64,000 nt of DNA from Isoptericola chiayiensis (GCF_013149805.1 NZ_JABEZT010000003.1:248001-312000); one strand, 5' to 3'; counted from the first letter of the stretch, positions 25,457 to 34,355 are shown. A program made the numbers and translations. Notes: generated by a model not told the origin, from the sequence alone.

Positions 25457-26473
25457 TCAGTCGCCCACGCGGACGACCATCTTGCCGACGTTGCCGCCGC
25501 GCATCATGTCCAGGAAGGCCTGCGGGGCGTTCTCGATGCCGTCCACGACGGTCTCGTCGTAGGCGATCCTCCCGGCCGCGAACCACTCGCTCATGCGCTG
25601 CCGGAACTCGTCCGCCAGGTGCATGTAGCTCGGCAGCGTGAACCCCTTCAGCGTCAGGCCGCGGGTCACCGCGTTGGCGAGGTTGTCCGGACCCGGCGTC
25701 CGCTCGGTGTCGTTGTACTGCGAGATGGCCCCGCACAGCGCGAGCCGGCCGCCGTCGTTCATCCGGTCCAGCGCCGCCTCCAGGTGGTCGCCGCCCACGT
25801 TGTCGAAGTAGACGTCCACGCCGTCGGGGGTGATCTCGCGCAACGACCGGCGGATCGGTGCGTCCTTGTAGTTCACGGCGGCGTCGTACCCGTAGCGCTC
25901 CGTGAGCAGCGCGACCTTCTCGGCCGTGCCCGCGGACCCGACGACCCGTCCGGCACCGAGCAGCTGGGCGATCTGTCCCACGGCCGTGCCGACGGCACCC
26001 GCCGCGCCCGAGACGAACACCGTGTCGCCCTCGCGGAGCCCGGCGATCTCGGTCAGGCCCACGTAGGCCGTCAGCCCCGTCACCCCGAACATCCCCAGGT
26101 AGAGGGACAGCGGCGCACCGGGGATCTCCGGGACCACCTGGAACCCGCGGGCGTCCTCCTGGACGACGTCCCGCCAGCCGTACTGGTGCTGGACCGCCGC
26201 GCCGACCGGGACGTTGTCGGACGCGGACTCCACGACGCGGCCCACCGCCGCGCCGGTCATGGTCTCGCCCAGCTCGAACGGCGGCACGTAGCTCCGCACG
26301 TCGTTCATGCGCCCACGCATGTACGGGTCGACCGAGACGAACTCGTTGACGACACGCACCTGACCCGGCGCGAGGTCGCCGTAGGTGACCTGCACGGTGC
26401 GGAACGTGTTCGCGGTGGGCCAGCCGGTCGGGCGCTCGGCGAGCTGGATCTGGGTGGAGACGGCGTCGGACAT
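25457..26473 (-). CDS. NADP-dependent, zinc-independent MDR oxidoreductase
   Basis: 338-residue medium-chain dehydrogenase/reductase of the YncB/leukotriene-B4-dehydrogenase type. Signatures are SVDPYMRGRM (residues ~48-57), VFVSGAAGAVGTAVGQIAQL (nucleotide-binding, ~150), VDVYFDNVGG, and LKGFTLPSYM. Catalytic zinc ligands are absent, as usual for this group, which reduces alkenals, enones or curcumin-like double bonds with NADPH. The start ATG at 26473 gives MSDAVSTQIQLAERP. It stands alone; its upstream gap contains two copies of a 20-bp repeat. Confidence 0.88.
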   Translation of the reverse strand: MSDAVSTQIQLAERPTGWPTANTFRTVQVTYGDLAPGQVRVVNEFVSVDPYMRGRMNDVRSYVPPFELGETMTGAAVGRVVESASDNVPVGAAVQHQYGWRDVVQEDARGFQVVPEIPGAPLSLYLGMFGVTGLTAYVGLTEIAGLREGDTVFVSGAAGAVGTAVGQIAQLLGAGRVVGSAGTAEKVALLTERYGYDAAVNYKDAPIRRSLREITPDGVDVYFDNVGGDHLEAALDRMNDGGRLALCGAISQYNDTERTPGPDNLANAVTRGLTLKGFTLPSYMHLADEFRQRMSEWFAAGRIAYDETVVDGIENAPQAFLDMMRGGNVGKMVVRVGD

Positions 26474-26687
26474 CGGGTGTTCCTTCCGCAGGGTGCGTGG
26501 GTGCCACCGCGCACAGCACCGCGACGGGGTCGATCCATTCCTGACACGGTGTTTCCGGCGCTCCCGACCACGGCAGCGTCCCCTCGAGGTAGGCAAAACC
26601 CTCGCGAGGTAGGCAACGTTCCCGCGGCACGTTCCGGCGCGCTGTGGGACCGTCTCGTCTCGCGCGAGTTGTGAAGGTTCGGTAGAC
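26474..26687. repeat. Upstream gap with two 20-bp repeat units (26584-26620)
   Basis: The divergent gap contains two units of the same 20-bp-period repeat as 15841-15940: TCGAGGTAGGCAA at 26584-26596 and CGCGAGGTAGGCAA at 26603-26616, again exactly 20 bp apart. Outside these I see no defined promoter. The repeat is thus dispersed, not specific to one locus. Confidence 0.75.
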
Positions 26688-26777
26688 ATGGCGACGACGG
26701 AGCCTGCCGACTCCCGCACCCGGCGGACGGTCGGCCTGCTGGCCACCCTGCGACCGGTCGCCCGAGGAGGAACGTGA
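26688..26777 (+). CDS. Possible 29-residue leader peptide
   Basis: ATG at 26688 opens a 29-codon frame (MATTEPADSRTRRTV...) whose TGA (26775-26777) shares its A with the ATG of the CPBP gene (TGATG). The overlap pattern matches translational coupling elsewhere in the window. A GAAGG sequence is about 10 nt upstream. It resembles no family I know and may be fortuitous. Confidence 0.3.
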   Translation: MATTEPADSRTRRTVGLLATLRPVARGGT

Positions 26778-27571
26778 TGACGGAGCAGATGCGGGTCCGG
26801 CCGACGGCGGTGGCGGGCCTCGGCGCGTTCGTCGTGTACGTCGTGGTCATCGTGCTGGTGCAGAGCACCAGCGGGGTCGACTACGACGACCTGGCGGCGT
26901 CGTCGGGGAACATCTGGCGCGCGGGCATCCTGTCGCTGGGTGTCGGTGCCGCCGTGGTGGCGGGACTGACCGTCTGGTTCGGCTGGTGGCGCGCGGCCAC
27001 CGTCGAGACGGTGCGCAGCCGCCGTCGGTGGACCCTGGTCGCCCCGGCTCTCTACCTGCTCGTCGTGGTCGGCAACCTGGCCGTCACCGACTGGGGCGCG
27101 GTCGAGGTCGGGTTCCTGCTGTCCGCCGCGGCGCTCGGTGTCGCCGTCGGGTTCGCCGAGGAGCTCACGTGCCGCGGCACGCTCCTGGTGGGGCTGCGGG
27201 GGACGGCGCGCGAGGTCGTGGTGTGGCTGACCACGTGCGTGCTGTTCGGTGCCATGCACGGAGTGAACGTGCTGTTCGGTGCGGAGGTCGGCACCACCCT
27301 GCAGCAGGTCGTGATGGCCGGCATGCAGGGCAGCGCCTTCTACGTGCTGCGTCGGGTGCTCGGCCGGCTCGTCTGGGCGATGGCGCTGCACGGGTTGTGG
27401 GACTTCTCGATCTTCGTGCAGGCGGCCTCCGACGGCGGCACCAACCTCCTGGGTCTGCTCGTCTACCCGACGGCGCTGGTCTCGCTGGTCGCCGGGTTCG
27501 TCGTGGCGCGCGACGCCGGACGGTCGTCGGGGGAGCCCGCCGTGCGGTCCGCGTCGGCCTCGTCGACCTGA
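26777..27571 (+). CDS. CPBP-family intramembrane protease
   Basis: 264-residue protein with about eight hydrophobic segments. The CPBP/Rce1 motifs are present in order: EExxxR as AEELTCRG (~residue 126), FxxxH as FGAMHGVN (~155), and HxxxD as HGLWDFSI (~200). The family cleaves prenylated or hydrophobic substrates within the membrane; in bacteria many confer bacteriocin immunity. GAGGAGG is 6 nt before the chosen ATG at 26777; the GTG at 26774 is too close. Its last 109 bp overlap the 3' end of the convergent MFS gene. Substrate unknown. Confidence 0.83.
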   Translation: MTEQMRVRPTAVAGLGAFVVYVVVIVLVQSTSGVDYDDLAASSGNIWRAGILSLGVGAAVVAGLTVWFGWWRAATVETVRSRRRWTLVAPALYLLVVVGNLAVTDWGAVEVGFLLSAAALGVAVGFAEELTCRGTLLVGLRGTAREVVVWLTTCVLFGAMHGVNVLFGAEVGTTLQQVVMAGMQGSAFYVLRRVLGRLVWAMALHGLWDFSIFVQAASDGGTNLLGLLVYPTALVSLVAGFVVARDAGRSSGEPAVRSASASST

Positions 27572-29019
27572 TCCTCCTGCCGGTCGTCGTCGAGCGCACC
27601 GGGATTATCTTTCGGCACGAACAGCACGACCAGGGCGCCGAGCGCGGCGGCGACGGCACCGATGACGAAGCACCAGGTGAACGAGCTCTCGGCGGGGATC
27701 GTCACGCCGGGGGCGAGGTCGACGGTCTGCGCCGTGAGGACCATCGCCATCACGGCACCGGCGACGGTGGTGCCCATGGAGCGCATGAGGCTGTTGAGCC
27801 CGACGCTCGCGGCGGACTCGTCGGTCGGCACGTTGTTGAGGATCAGGGTGGGCATGGCGGCGTACCCGATCCCGACGCCGGCGGTGGCGACGCACGAGGC
27901 GACCATGAGCTGCCACGGCGCGTCCATGAGGAACGTCGCGACCACGTAGCCCAGCGCGAGGACCGACGCGCCGACGGCGAGCGTGATGCGGCCGCCGAGC
28001 CGGGTGAGCATCCGCGAGGACACGGGGGTGAAGAGCATCATCATGAGGCCGCCGGGCGCCATCCACAGGCCGGCCTGCAGGATCGTCTGGCCGAGCCCGT
28101 AGCCGGTGGCCTCCGGCATCTGCAGCAGCTGCGGGACCACGATCGACTGCGCCATCATGCCGAAGCCGATGAGGACGGCCGCGATGTTGGTCAGCAGCAC
28201 GGGGCGGCGGGTCGAGGTCCGCAGGTCGACGAGCGGGTCGTCGTGGCGCAGCTCGTACCGGCCCCACAGGAGCAGGACGACGAGGCCGCCGCCGATGAGG
28301 CCGAGCGTGCTCGCCTCGGCCCAGCCCCAGTCGTTGCCCTTGGACACGCCGACGAGGACGCCGACGAGTCCGACGGCCAGGCCGAGCGCTCCGACGACGT
28401 CGAGCCGACCGGGGTGGGCGTTGCGCAGGTGCGGGACGACGACCAGGGTGAGCAGGGTCATGACGGCGGCGAGCGCTGCGGACACCCAGAACAGCATGTG
28501 CCAGTCGAAGTCCTGCGCGATCCAGGCGGCCAGGGGCAGCCCGATCGCGCCGCCGATGCCGAGGGTGGCGCTGACGCCGGCGACGGCGGTGTTGCGCAGG
28601 TGCGGCGGTGCGGCCTGCCGGACCATGCTGATGGCTACGGGGATGTAGCCCATGGCGAGGCCCTGCAGCACGCGGCCGATCAGGACGGGGCCGACGGAGT
28701 CGCTGATCGCGCACACGAGCGAGCCGACGAGCAGGATGACGGACGAGGTGACGAGCACGGGCTTGTTGCCGTACATGTCGGCGAGGCGCCCGGTCACGGG
28801 CATGGCGACGGCGCCGCCGAGCAGGGTGGCGGTGACGACCCAGGACGCGGTGCTCGGTGAGGTGCCGAGCAGCTCGGGCAGCTCGCTCTGGATCGGGATG
28901 ACCAGCGACTGCATGAGTGCGGCGCAGAGGCTGCTGAAGGCGAGGACGGCGATCACAGCGACCGCGCGGGCGGTCGACCGGGGCGCCGTGGAGTCGGGGG
29001 TGGTGCCTGGTGCGTGCAC
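27463..29019 (-). CDS. DHA2-family (14-TMS) MFS drug exporter
   Basis: 518-residue exporter with about 14 membrane spans. Family signatures are GRLADMYGNKPVLV in loop 2-3 and GRVLQGLAMGYIPVAISMVR, close to motif C/D of DHA2 proteins. A ~45-residue hydrophilic, acidic tail (DDDRQEDQVDEADADR...) ends the protein and is encoded inside the overlap with the CPBP gene. The GTG start has GGAGGG 5 nt upstream. It is divergent from a MarR regulator across a ~90-bp gap with TACATA-type inverted repeats, so it is probably MarR-repressed and drug-inducible. Confidence 0.9.
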   Translation of the reverse strand: MHAPGTTPDSTAPRSTARAVAVIAVLAFSSLCAALMQSLVIPIQSELPELLGTSPSTASWVVTATLLGGAVAMPVTGRLADMYGNKPVLVTSSVILLVGSLVCAISDSVGPVLIGRVLQGLAMGYIPVAISMVRQAAPPHLRNTAVAGVSATLGIGGAIGLPLAAWIAQDFDWHMLFWVSAALAAVMTLLTLVVVPHLRNAHPGRLDVVGALGLAVGLVGVLVGVSKGNDWGWAEASTLGLIGGGLVVLLLWGRYELRHDDPLVDLRTSTRRPVLLTNIAAVLIGFGMMAQSIVVPQLLQMPEATGYGLGQTILQAGLWMAPGGLMMMLFTPVSSRMLTRLGGRITLAVGASVLALGYVVATFLMDAPWQLMVASCVATAGVGIGYAAMPTLILNNVPTDESAASVGLNSLMRSMGTTVAGAVMAMVLTAQTVDLAPGVTIPAESSFTWCFVIGAVAAALGALVVLFVPKDNPGALDDDRQEDQVDEADADRTAGSPDDRPASRATTNPATSETSAVG

Positions 29020-29045
29020 GGCGACCCTCCATGTGTGTGTAACTT

Positions 29046-29065
29046 ACATACGGACTGATGTATGC
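29046..29065. promoter_or_regulatory. MarR-type operator candidate
   Basis: CATAC (29047-29051) and GTATG (29060-29064) form an inverted repeat with an 8-bp spacer, extended by T/A on each side, in the A/T-rich gap between the divergent MFS exporter and MarR genes. A further ACATAT copy follows at 29071-29076. MarR proteins usually bind 16-20 bp palindromes in this position. Confidence 0.6.
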
Positions 29066-29108
29066 TACCTACATATCTACTGGAGTCAAGCGACGATCCG
29101 GAGGACCC

Positions 29109-29579
29109 ATGACTCGCGCGACGCCGTCGTCCACGAGCCCTGCCCACGTCTCGAGCGCGGAGCGCCACGTCGCCTCCCTGCTGTCCCGCCTCGACGTCCA
29201 TCGCCGCCACGTCGAGCATCACGGCCGGCTCGGCGTCGCCGACGCGCGCCTGCTCTGGCTGCTCTCCGACGGCACCCCCCGCACGCTGCGCGAGATCGCC
29301 GAGGCGCTGCGCCTCGAGCAGTCCACGGTCAACCGCCAGGTCAACGGCGCGCTCGAGGCCGGGCTGCTGCGGCGCTTCAGCGAGGAGGGTCGTTCCGCTC
29401 GGCTGGTCGAGGCGACCGAGGCGGGCCTCGCGCGTTTCGAGTCGGCGACCACGACCGCCCTGGGCGCGTTCGGCGACGCGCTCGGTGCCCTCGGCGACGA
29501 CGCCGGGACCTTCCTCGATCTCCTGGACGGGTTCGTCGACGCCTACGGGCGTGCCGTGGCCGAGCTGCCGGCCGACTGA
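29109..29579 (+). CDS. MarR-family transcriptional regulator
   Basis: 156-residue winged-helix regulator. The ATG at 29109 has CGGAGG immediately upstream; an earlier in-frame ATG at 29058 lies within the operator. The wHTH reads LREIAEALRLEQSTVNRQVNG, then the wing GLLRRFSEEGRSARLVEATE. It probably represses the divergent DHA2 exporter and itself, with release by an exported compound. Dimerisation helices flank the DNA-binding domain as usual. Confidence 0.88.
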   Translation: MTRATPSSTSPAHVSSAERHVASLLSRLDVHRRHVEHHGRLGVADARLLWLLSDGTPRTLREIAEALRLEQSTVNRQVNGALEAGLLRRFSEEGRSARLVEATEAGLARFESATTTALGAFGDALGALGDDAGTFLDLLDGFVDAYGRAVAELPAD

Positions 29580-29674
29580 CCTGCACGAGGGCCCAGGACG
29601 CGCGCTCTCGCCCGAGATGTCCTAGGTTGCAGGCTGTCCGACCGATCGTCGACCTTCAGGAGAGTGGATCGAGC

Positions 29675-29935
29675 ATGACCGTGTCCGGGATCATCACTGC
29701 CATCGTCGTAGGTGCCATCATCGGGGCGCTGGGGCGTCTCGTGCTGCGCGGCAAGCAGAACATCTCGATCATCGCGACGATCCTCGTCGGGATCGTCGCG
29801 GCACTGATCGGGACCTGGCTGGCGAGCCTGGTCGGGGTGGCGGACACCGGCGGCATCGACTGGATCGAGCTGGCCTTCCAGGTCGGTCTCGCCGCCGTGG
29901 GCGTCTCGATCGTCGCGGGTTCCTCGCGGCGCTGA
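29675..29935 (+). CDS. GlsB/YeaQ/YmgE-family stress membrane protein
   Basis: 86-residue protein of three membrane helices rich in Gly: IITAIVVGAIIGALGRLVLRG, then ATILVGIVAALIGTWLA. The pattern matches the transglycosylase-associated (GlsB/YeaQ) family often linked to general stress. A GGAGAG sequence precedes the ATG. It lies alone between a MarR gene and a metal transporter. Confidence 0.85.
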   Translation: MTVSGIITAIVVGAIIGALGRLVLRGKQNISIIATILVGIVAALIGTWLASLVGVADTGGIDWIELAFQVGLAAVGVSIVAGSSRR

Positions 29936-29964
29936 CCTCGCCCGACAGGGCGGTGCCACCGTCC

Positions 29965-30010
29965 CGACGGGGCGTCGTCACCGGTACGGCCGGTCGGCGG
30001 CGCCCCGTCG
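29965..30010. terminator. Weak stem-loop after the GlsB-type gene
   Basis: CGACGGGGCG (29965-29974) pairs with CGCCCCGTCG (30001-30010) around a 26-nt loop that itself can fold (CCGG..CCGG). No T-run follows, so it is at best a weak terminator. Confidence 0.4.
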
Positions 30011-30051
30011 TCGTCCCGGGGTGGCTCGGTGGGCGGGGCGTGAACTAGAGT

Positions 30052-30067
30052 TTTCGGTATGCCGAAA
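30052..30067 (+). promoter_or_regulatory. Metal-repressor operator candidate spanning the start codon
   Basis: TTTCGG-TATG-CCGAAA (30052-30067) is a 6+6 bp palindrome with the ATG of the metal-binding lipoprotein in its centre. TAGAGT (30046-30051) lies 7 nt before the ATG and could be the -10 box of a leaderless mRNA. The shape fits DtxR/MntR- or Fur-like control of a Mn/Fe importer; the identity of the regulator is inferred. Confidence 0.6.
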
Positions 30068-30997
30068 CCTTTGACACGGATCGCCGGATCCCTGCTGCTC
30101 ACGGCCTCGGCCGCGGGCCTGCTGGGCGCCTGCAGCACGGACGGGTCGGCCGCCGAGGCGGACGACCGCCCGCTCGTCCTGACCACCTTCACCGTGCTCG
30201 CCGACATCGCGGAGAACGTCGCCGGCGACCACCTGCGGGTCGAGTCGATCACGAAGGTCGGCTCCGAGATCCACGGCTACGAGCCCACCCCCGGCGACCT
30301 CCGCACGGCTTCCGACGCCGACCTGATCCTCGACAACGGCCTCAACCTCGAGGCGTGGTTCGCCCAGTTCGTGGCCGACGTCGACGCCCCTCACGTCGTC
30401 GTCTCCGACGGCGTCGAGGTCCTCGACATCACCTCCGACGCGTACGCGGGCACCCCGAACCCGCACGCCTGGATGAGCCCGCTGAACGTGCAGACGTACG
30501 TGGACACCATGGTCGAGGCGTTCTCGGACCTCGCCCCCGAGCACGCCGAGGACTTCGCCGCCAACGCCGACGCCTACGACGCCGAGCTGCAGCAGGTGCA
30601 GGACGACCTGGTCGCCGAGGTCGAGGCGCTGCCCGCCGAGCAGCGGGCCATCGTCACCTGCGAGGGCGCCTTCTCCTACCTGGCGCGCGACGCCGGGCTC
30701 ACCGAGCAGTACCTGTGGGCCGTCAACGCCGAGCAGCAGGCCACCCCGCAGCAGGTCGCCGACACCATCGAGTTCGTCCGGGCCAACGACGTGCCGGCGG
30801 TGTTCTGCGAGTCCACCGTGTCCGACGCCGCGATGCAGCAGGTCGTCGACGCCACCGACGCGACGTTCGGCGGCACCCTGTACGTCGACTCCCTCTCCGA
30901 GCCGGACGGCCCGGTACCCACCTACCTGGACCTGATCCGGCACGACGCCGACCTGATCGTCGCGGGACTGACCGGCAGGGAGGTCGACGGCACGTGA
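30059..30997 (+). CDS. Mn/Fe-type metal ABC transporter binding lipoprotein (TroA/MntA family)
   Basis: 312-residue cluster A-I binding protein. Signal peptide ends at the lipobox LLGAC. Metal ligands appear as His in EIHGYEPTPGD (~residue 72), His in NPHAWMSPL (~138), Glu in TCEGAFSYLARD (~201), and Asp in VDSLSEPDGP (~280). His-His-Glu-Asp is the set typical of Mn/Fe rather than Zn proteins. The ATG sits inside a palindrome and the transcript is probably leaderless. The stop overlaps the ATPase start (GTGA). Confidence 0.9.
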   Translation: MPKPLTRIAGSLLLTASAAGLLGACSTDGSAAEADDRPLVLTTFTVLADIAENVAGDHLRVESITKVGSEIHGYEPTPGDLRTASDADLILDNGLNLEAWFAQFVADVDAPHVVVSDGVEVLDITSDAYAGTPNPHAWMSPLNVQTYVDTMVEAFSDLAPEHAEDFAANADAYDAELQQVQDDLVAEVEALPAEQRAIVTCEGAFSYLARDAGLTEQYLWAVNAEQQATPQQVADTIEFVRANDVPAVFCESTVSDAAMQQVVDATDATFGGTLYVDSLSEPDGPVPTYLDLIRHDADLIVAGLTGREVDGT

Positions 30998-31764
30998 GCG
31001 GCACCGGCACCCCCGCGATCGAGGTCGACGGCGTCACCGTCCGCTACGGGGATGTCCTCGCCCTGGACGGCGCGACCCTGCGCCTGGACGCCGGGACGGT
31101 CTGCGGCCTGGTCGGCATGAACGGCTCCGGCAAGTCCACCCTCTTCAAGGCCGTCATGGGCATGGTCCCGGTCACGTCCGGCACCGTGCGGGTCGACGGC
31201 GGCACCCCGGCTCGCGCCCGGCGTCGCGGGTCGGTGGGCTACGTGCCGCAGACCGAGGCCGTCGACTGGGCCTTCCCCGTCTCGGTGCGGGACGTGGTGG
31301 CCATGGGGCGGTACGGCCACCTCGGGATCACGCGCCGCCCCCGCCCTGCCGACCGTGCCGCCGTCGAGCATGCCCTGGACCGCGTCGAGCTGACCGACCT
31401 GGCCGACCGGCAGATCGGACAGCTGTCCGGCGGGCAGCGCAAGCGGGCGTTCGTCGCCCGCGGGATCGCGCAGGACGCCCACGTGCTGCTCCTCGACGAA
31501 CCGTTCGCCGGCGTGGACAAGCGCTCGGAGGCCACCATCGTGCGGCTGCTGCGCGAGCTCGCCGCGGACGGTCGCACCGTCCTCGTGTCCTCGCACGACC
31601 TGCACGCCCTGCCGCGACTCGCCGACGAGGCGGTGCTGCTGCTGCGCCGCGTGCTGTTCCACGGCACGGTCGCGGAGGCGCTGGAACCGGCGAACCTGGC
31701 CCGGACGTTCGGCCTCGACGTCGAGGCCGCGCCCCTGGACGGTCCCGGCGGTGAGGCCGCGTGA
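30994..31764 (+). CDS. Metal ABC transporter ATPase (MntB/ZnuC type)
   Basis: 256-residue ABC ATPase: Walker A GMNGSGKSTLF (~residue 40), Q-loop VPQTEAVDWAFPVSV with the 'AVDWDFP' region typical of metal importers, signature LSGGQRKRAF, Walker B HVLLLDEPFAGVD, H-loop SSHD. The GTG start at 30994 overlaps the binding-protein stop. It powers uptake with the downstream permease. Confidence 0.92.
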   Translation: MSGTGTPAIEVDGVTVRYGDVLALDGATLRLDAGTVCGLVGMNGSGKSTLFKAVMGMVPVTSGTVRVDGGTPARARRRGSVGYVPQTEAVDWAFPVSVRDVVAMGRYGHLGITRRPRPADRAAVEHALDRVELTDLADRQIGQLSGGQRKRAFVARGIAQDAHVLLLDEPFAGVDKRSEATIVRLLRELAADGRTVLVSSHDLHALPRLADEAVLLLRRVLFHGTVAEALEPANLARTFGLDVEAAPLDGPGGEAA

Positions 31765-32627
31765 CCCTCGTCGACCTGATCCTCGAACCGTGGACCTACG
31801 ACTTCATGGTCCGGGCGTTCCTCACCACGACGCTCGCCGCCGTCGTCGCCGCGCTGCTGTCGTGCTGGCTGGTGCTCATCGGCTGGTCGCTGATGGGCGA
31901 CGCCGTCTCCCACGCCGTGCTGCCCGGGGTCGTCATCGCCTACGTCCTGGGCGTGCCGTTCGCCCTGGGCGCGCTGGTGTTCGGCGGGCTGGCGGTCGTG
32001 CTCATCGGGGCCGTCCGGGACACCGGGCGGGTCAAGGAGGACGCCGCCATCGGCATCGTATTCACGACGCTGTTCGCCCTCGGCCTCGTGCTGGTGTCCG
32101 TGACGCCGAGCCAGACCGACCTGAGCCACATCATCTTCGGCAACGTCCTGGGCGTCTCCACCGCCGAGCTGGTGCAGGTGGCCGTGCTCGCCGTCGTCGG
32201 GGCGGCCGTGCTGTTGGTCAAGCGGCGCGACCTGGTGCTGTTCGCCTTCGACCCCACCCATGCGCACGCCATCGGGCTGTCCACCCGGCGGCTGTCCGCG
32301 CTGCTCCTCGGGGTGCTCGCGCTGACCGCGGTGGTGACGCTACAGGTGGTGGGCGTGATCCTCGTCGTGGCGATGCTCATCATCCCCGGTGCGACGGCGT
32401 CGCTCCTGACCCGGCGCTTCGGCCGGATGCTGGTGCTGGCGCCGATCATCTCGGCGCTGTGCTCGATCACCGGCATCTACCTGTCGTACTGGCTCGACGC
32501 GGCCTCGGGCGGGATGGTCGTCCTGGTGCAGGGGGCGGTGTTCGCCGTCGTGCTGCTGGCCGGTCCGCGTTCCGCGCTGCTGCGCGGACGCGCACGCACG
32601 CAGGTCAGGGCACGAGTGTCGCGGTGA
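31761..32627 (+). CDS. Metal ABC transporter permease
   Basis: 288-residue ABC-3 family permease with about eight membrane spans. Motifs include LSCWLVLIGWSLMGDAVSHAVLPG near residue 30 (partly quoted), conserved in Mn/Zn permeases, and TTLFALGLVLVS. The GTG start overlaps the ATPase stop. The C-terminus is Arg-rich. Its last 22 bp overlap the end of the convergent DUF1304 gene. Confidence 0.92.
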   Translation: MTLVDLILEPWTYDFMVRAFLTTTLAAVVAALLSCWLVLIGWSLMGDAVSHAVLPGVVIAYVLGVPFALGALVFGGLAVVLIGAVRDTGRVKEDAAIGIVFTTLFALGLVLVSVTPSQTDLSHIIFGNVLGVSTAELVQVAVLAVVGAAVLLVKRRDLVLFAFDPTHAHAIGLSTRRLSALLLGVLALTAVVTLQVVGVILVVAMLIIPGATASLLTRRFGRMLVLAPIISALCSITGIYLSYWLDAASGGMVVLVQGAVFAVVLLAGPRSALLRGRARTQVRARVSR

Positions 32628-33009
32628 CCGTCACGATGGCGAGCAGCGGCAGCGTGCCCTGCGCGACGGCGGCACGCCACTTGCCCGGCGACGAGGCGAG
32701 CAGCACGAGCGCCGCGGCGAGCATCGCGCCCGTGCCGGCGAGCATCAGCGACGCGCCGGCGAGGTGCGGGCGCGGGCTGTCGAACGCCCCGGTCAGCAGC
32801 GTCAGGACGACGCCGGCGAGAGCGATGACCGCGAGGAACAGGTTGTAGAAGCCCTGGTTGAATGCGAGCTCGCGGGTCGCCGCCGCCTCGTCCGCCGTCG
32901 TGCCGAAGACCGCCCGGGCGCGCGTCGTCCACGCGAACGACTCCAGCCAGAAGATGTAGACGTGCAGGGCGGCGGCCAGCGTGACCAGCACGAGTCCGGC
33001 AGCGATCAA
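32605..33009 (-). CDS. DUF1304 membrane protein
   Basis: 134-residue protein with four membrane spans and the DUF1304 signature [12 protein letters not shown] followed by [18 protein letters not shown] start at 33009 is preceded by GAGGAG 5 nt upstream, and no ATG or GTG lies before the conserved first helix. No function is known for the family. It converges on and overlaps the metal permease gene. Confidence 0.8.
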   Translation of the reverse strand: MIAAGLVLVTLAAALHVYIFWLESFAWTTRARAVFGTTADEAAATRELAFNQGFYNLFLAVIALAGVVLTLLTGAFDSPRPHLAGASLMLAGTGAMLAAALVLLASSPGKWRAAVAQGTLPLLAIVTVTATLVP

Positions 33010-33042
33010 GAGGGCTCCTCGGTGGGCGGTATTGGGGAGTTG

Positions 33043-33060
33043 CTGCGACGATCGTCGCAG
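33043..33060. promoter_or_regulatory. 18-bp perfect palindrome upstream of arcA
   Basis: CTGCGACGATCGTCGCAG is a perfect palindrome, 47 bp upstream of the arginine deiminase start and 33 bp upstream of the divergent DUF1304 start. It is a strong candidate operator for an unidentified dimeric regulator. Confidence 0.6.
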
Positions 33061-33107
33061 ATCGCAGCGCCGGGCGAGCCGGGGCACGACGACGGAGGGG
33101 GACGACC

Positions 33108-34355
33108 GTGACGGACTCGAACCCGGCCCTCGGGGTGCACTCGGAGGTGGGCCGGCTGCGCAAGGTCCTGGTCTGCCGGCCGGGGCTGGCGCACGAGCGG
33201 CTGACGCCCTCCAACTCCGACGACCTGCTGTTCGACGACGTGATGTGGGTCGAGGCCGCTCAGCGCGACCACGCCGACTTCGTCCACCAGCTGACCGACC
33301 GGGGGGTGGAGGTCGTCGAGCTGCACGACCTGCTCGCCGAGACGATGGCGGACCTGCGGGCCCGCTCGTGGCTGCTGGACCGCAAGGTGACCCCGAACCG
33401 GGTGGGTCTCGGCCTCGTGGAGCCGGCCCGGGCCTACCTCGACGGCCTGGCACCGGCCGAGCTGTCCCGCTACCTCCTCGGTGGGCTCTCCACCGCCGAC
33501 CTGCCCGACGACTACCGCACCGGCTACGTGTCGCTGGCGCACGAGTCGCCGGACTCCCGCGAGTACCTGCTCGCGCCGCTGCCCAACACGCTCTACACCC
33601 GGGACACCACGTGCTGGGTCTACGGCGGGCTCACGCTCAACCCGCTGTACTGGCCGGCGCGCAAGGAGGAGACGCTGCTGATGAAGGCGATCTACTCCTT
33701 CCACCCGGACTACGCCGACGCGACCGTGTGGTGGGGCGACCCGGAGGTCGACTGGGCCCAGGCGTCCCTGGAGGGCGGCGACGTCATGCCCGTGGGCGAC
33801 GGCGTCGTGCTGGTCGGGATGAGCGAGCGCACCTCGCGCCAGGCCATCAGCCAGCTCGCCAAGGCCCTGTTCGACGCCGGTGCGGCCCGGCAGGTGGTCG
33901 TGGCCGGCATGCCGCGCCTGCGGGCCGCGATGCACCTGGACACGGTGTTCACGTTCGCCGACCGCGACCTGGTGACCGTCCACCCTCGCATCGTCGACGA
34001 CATCCATCCCTACGTGCTGTACCCGAGCGACCGGTCACCCGGCATCGACGTGGTCGACGCGCGGGGCAAGTCGTTCGTCGACGTGGTCGCCGACGCGATG
34101 GGGCTGCCGCGCCTGCGGGTCGTCGAGACCGCGGGCGACGTCTACGCCTCCGAGCGCCAGCAGTGGGACTCCGGCAACAACGCCGTCGCCGTCGAACCCG
34201 GCGTCGTGTTCACCTACGACCGCAACACCCAGACGAACGCCGCGCTGCGGAACGCCGGGGTGGAGGTCGTCGAGATCGTCGGGGCGGAGCTGGGGCGCGG
34301 CCGCGGCGGCGGGCACTGCATGACGTGCCCGATCGTGCGGGACCCGCTCGACTGA
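33108..34355 (+). CDS. arcA: Arginine deiminase
   Basis: 415-residue cytoplasmic enzyme converting arginine to citrulline and ammonia. Guanidino-modifying signatures are visible: [13 protein letters not shown] (~residue 160), [16 protein letters not shown] (~222), HLDTVFTF (~273), and the catalytic Cys loop [14 protein letters not shown] at the C-terminus. The GTG start gives [20 protein letters not shown], matching the family N-terminus. No ornithine carbamoyltransferase, carbamate kinase or arginine-ornithine antiporter gene is adjacent, so the pathway's other parts must lie elsewhere. A perfect palindrome upstream may regulate it. Confidence 0.93.
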   Translation: MTDSNPALGVHSEVGRLRKVLVCRPGLAHERLTPSNSDDLLFDDVMWVEAAQRDHADFVHQLTDRGVEVVELHDLLAETMADLRARSWLLDRKVTPNRVGLGLVEPARAYLDGLAPAELSRYLLGGLSTADLPDDYRTGYVSLAHESPDSREYLLAPLPNTLYTRDTTCWVYGGLTLNPLYWPARKEETLLMKAIYSFHPDYADATVWWGDPEVDWAQASLEGGDVMPVGDGVVLVGMSERTSRQAISQLAKALFDAGAARQVVVAGMPRLRAAMHLDTVFTFADRDLVTVHPRIVDDIHPYVLYPSDRSPGIDVVDARGKSFVDVVADAMGLPRLRVVETAGDVYASERQQWDSGNNAVAVEPGVVFTYDRNTQTNAALRNAGVEVVEIVGAELGRGRGGGHCMTCPIVRDPLD

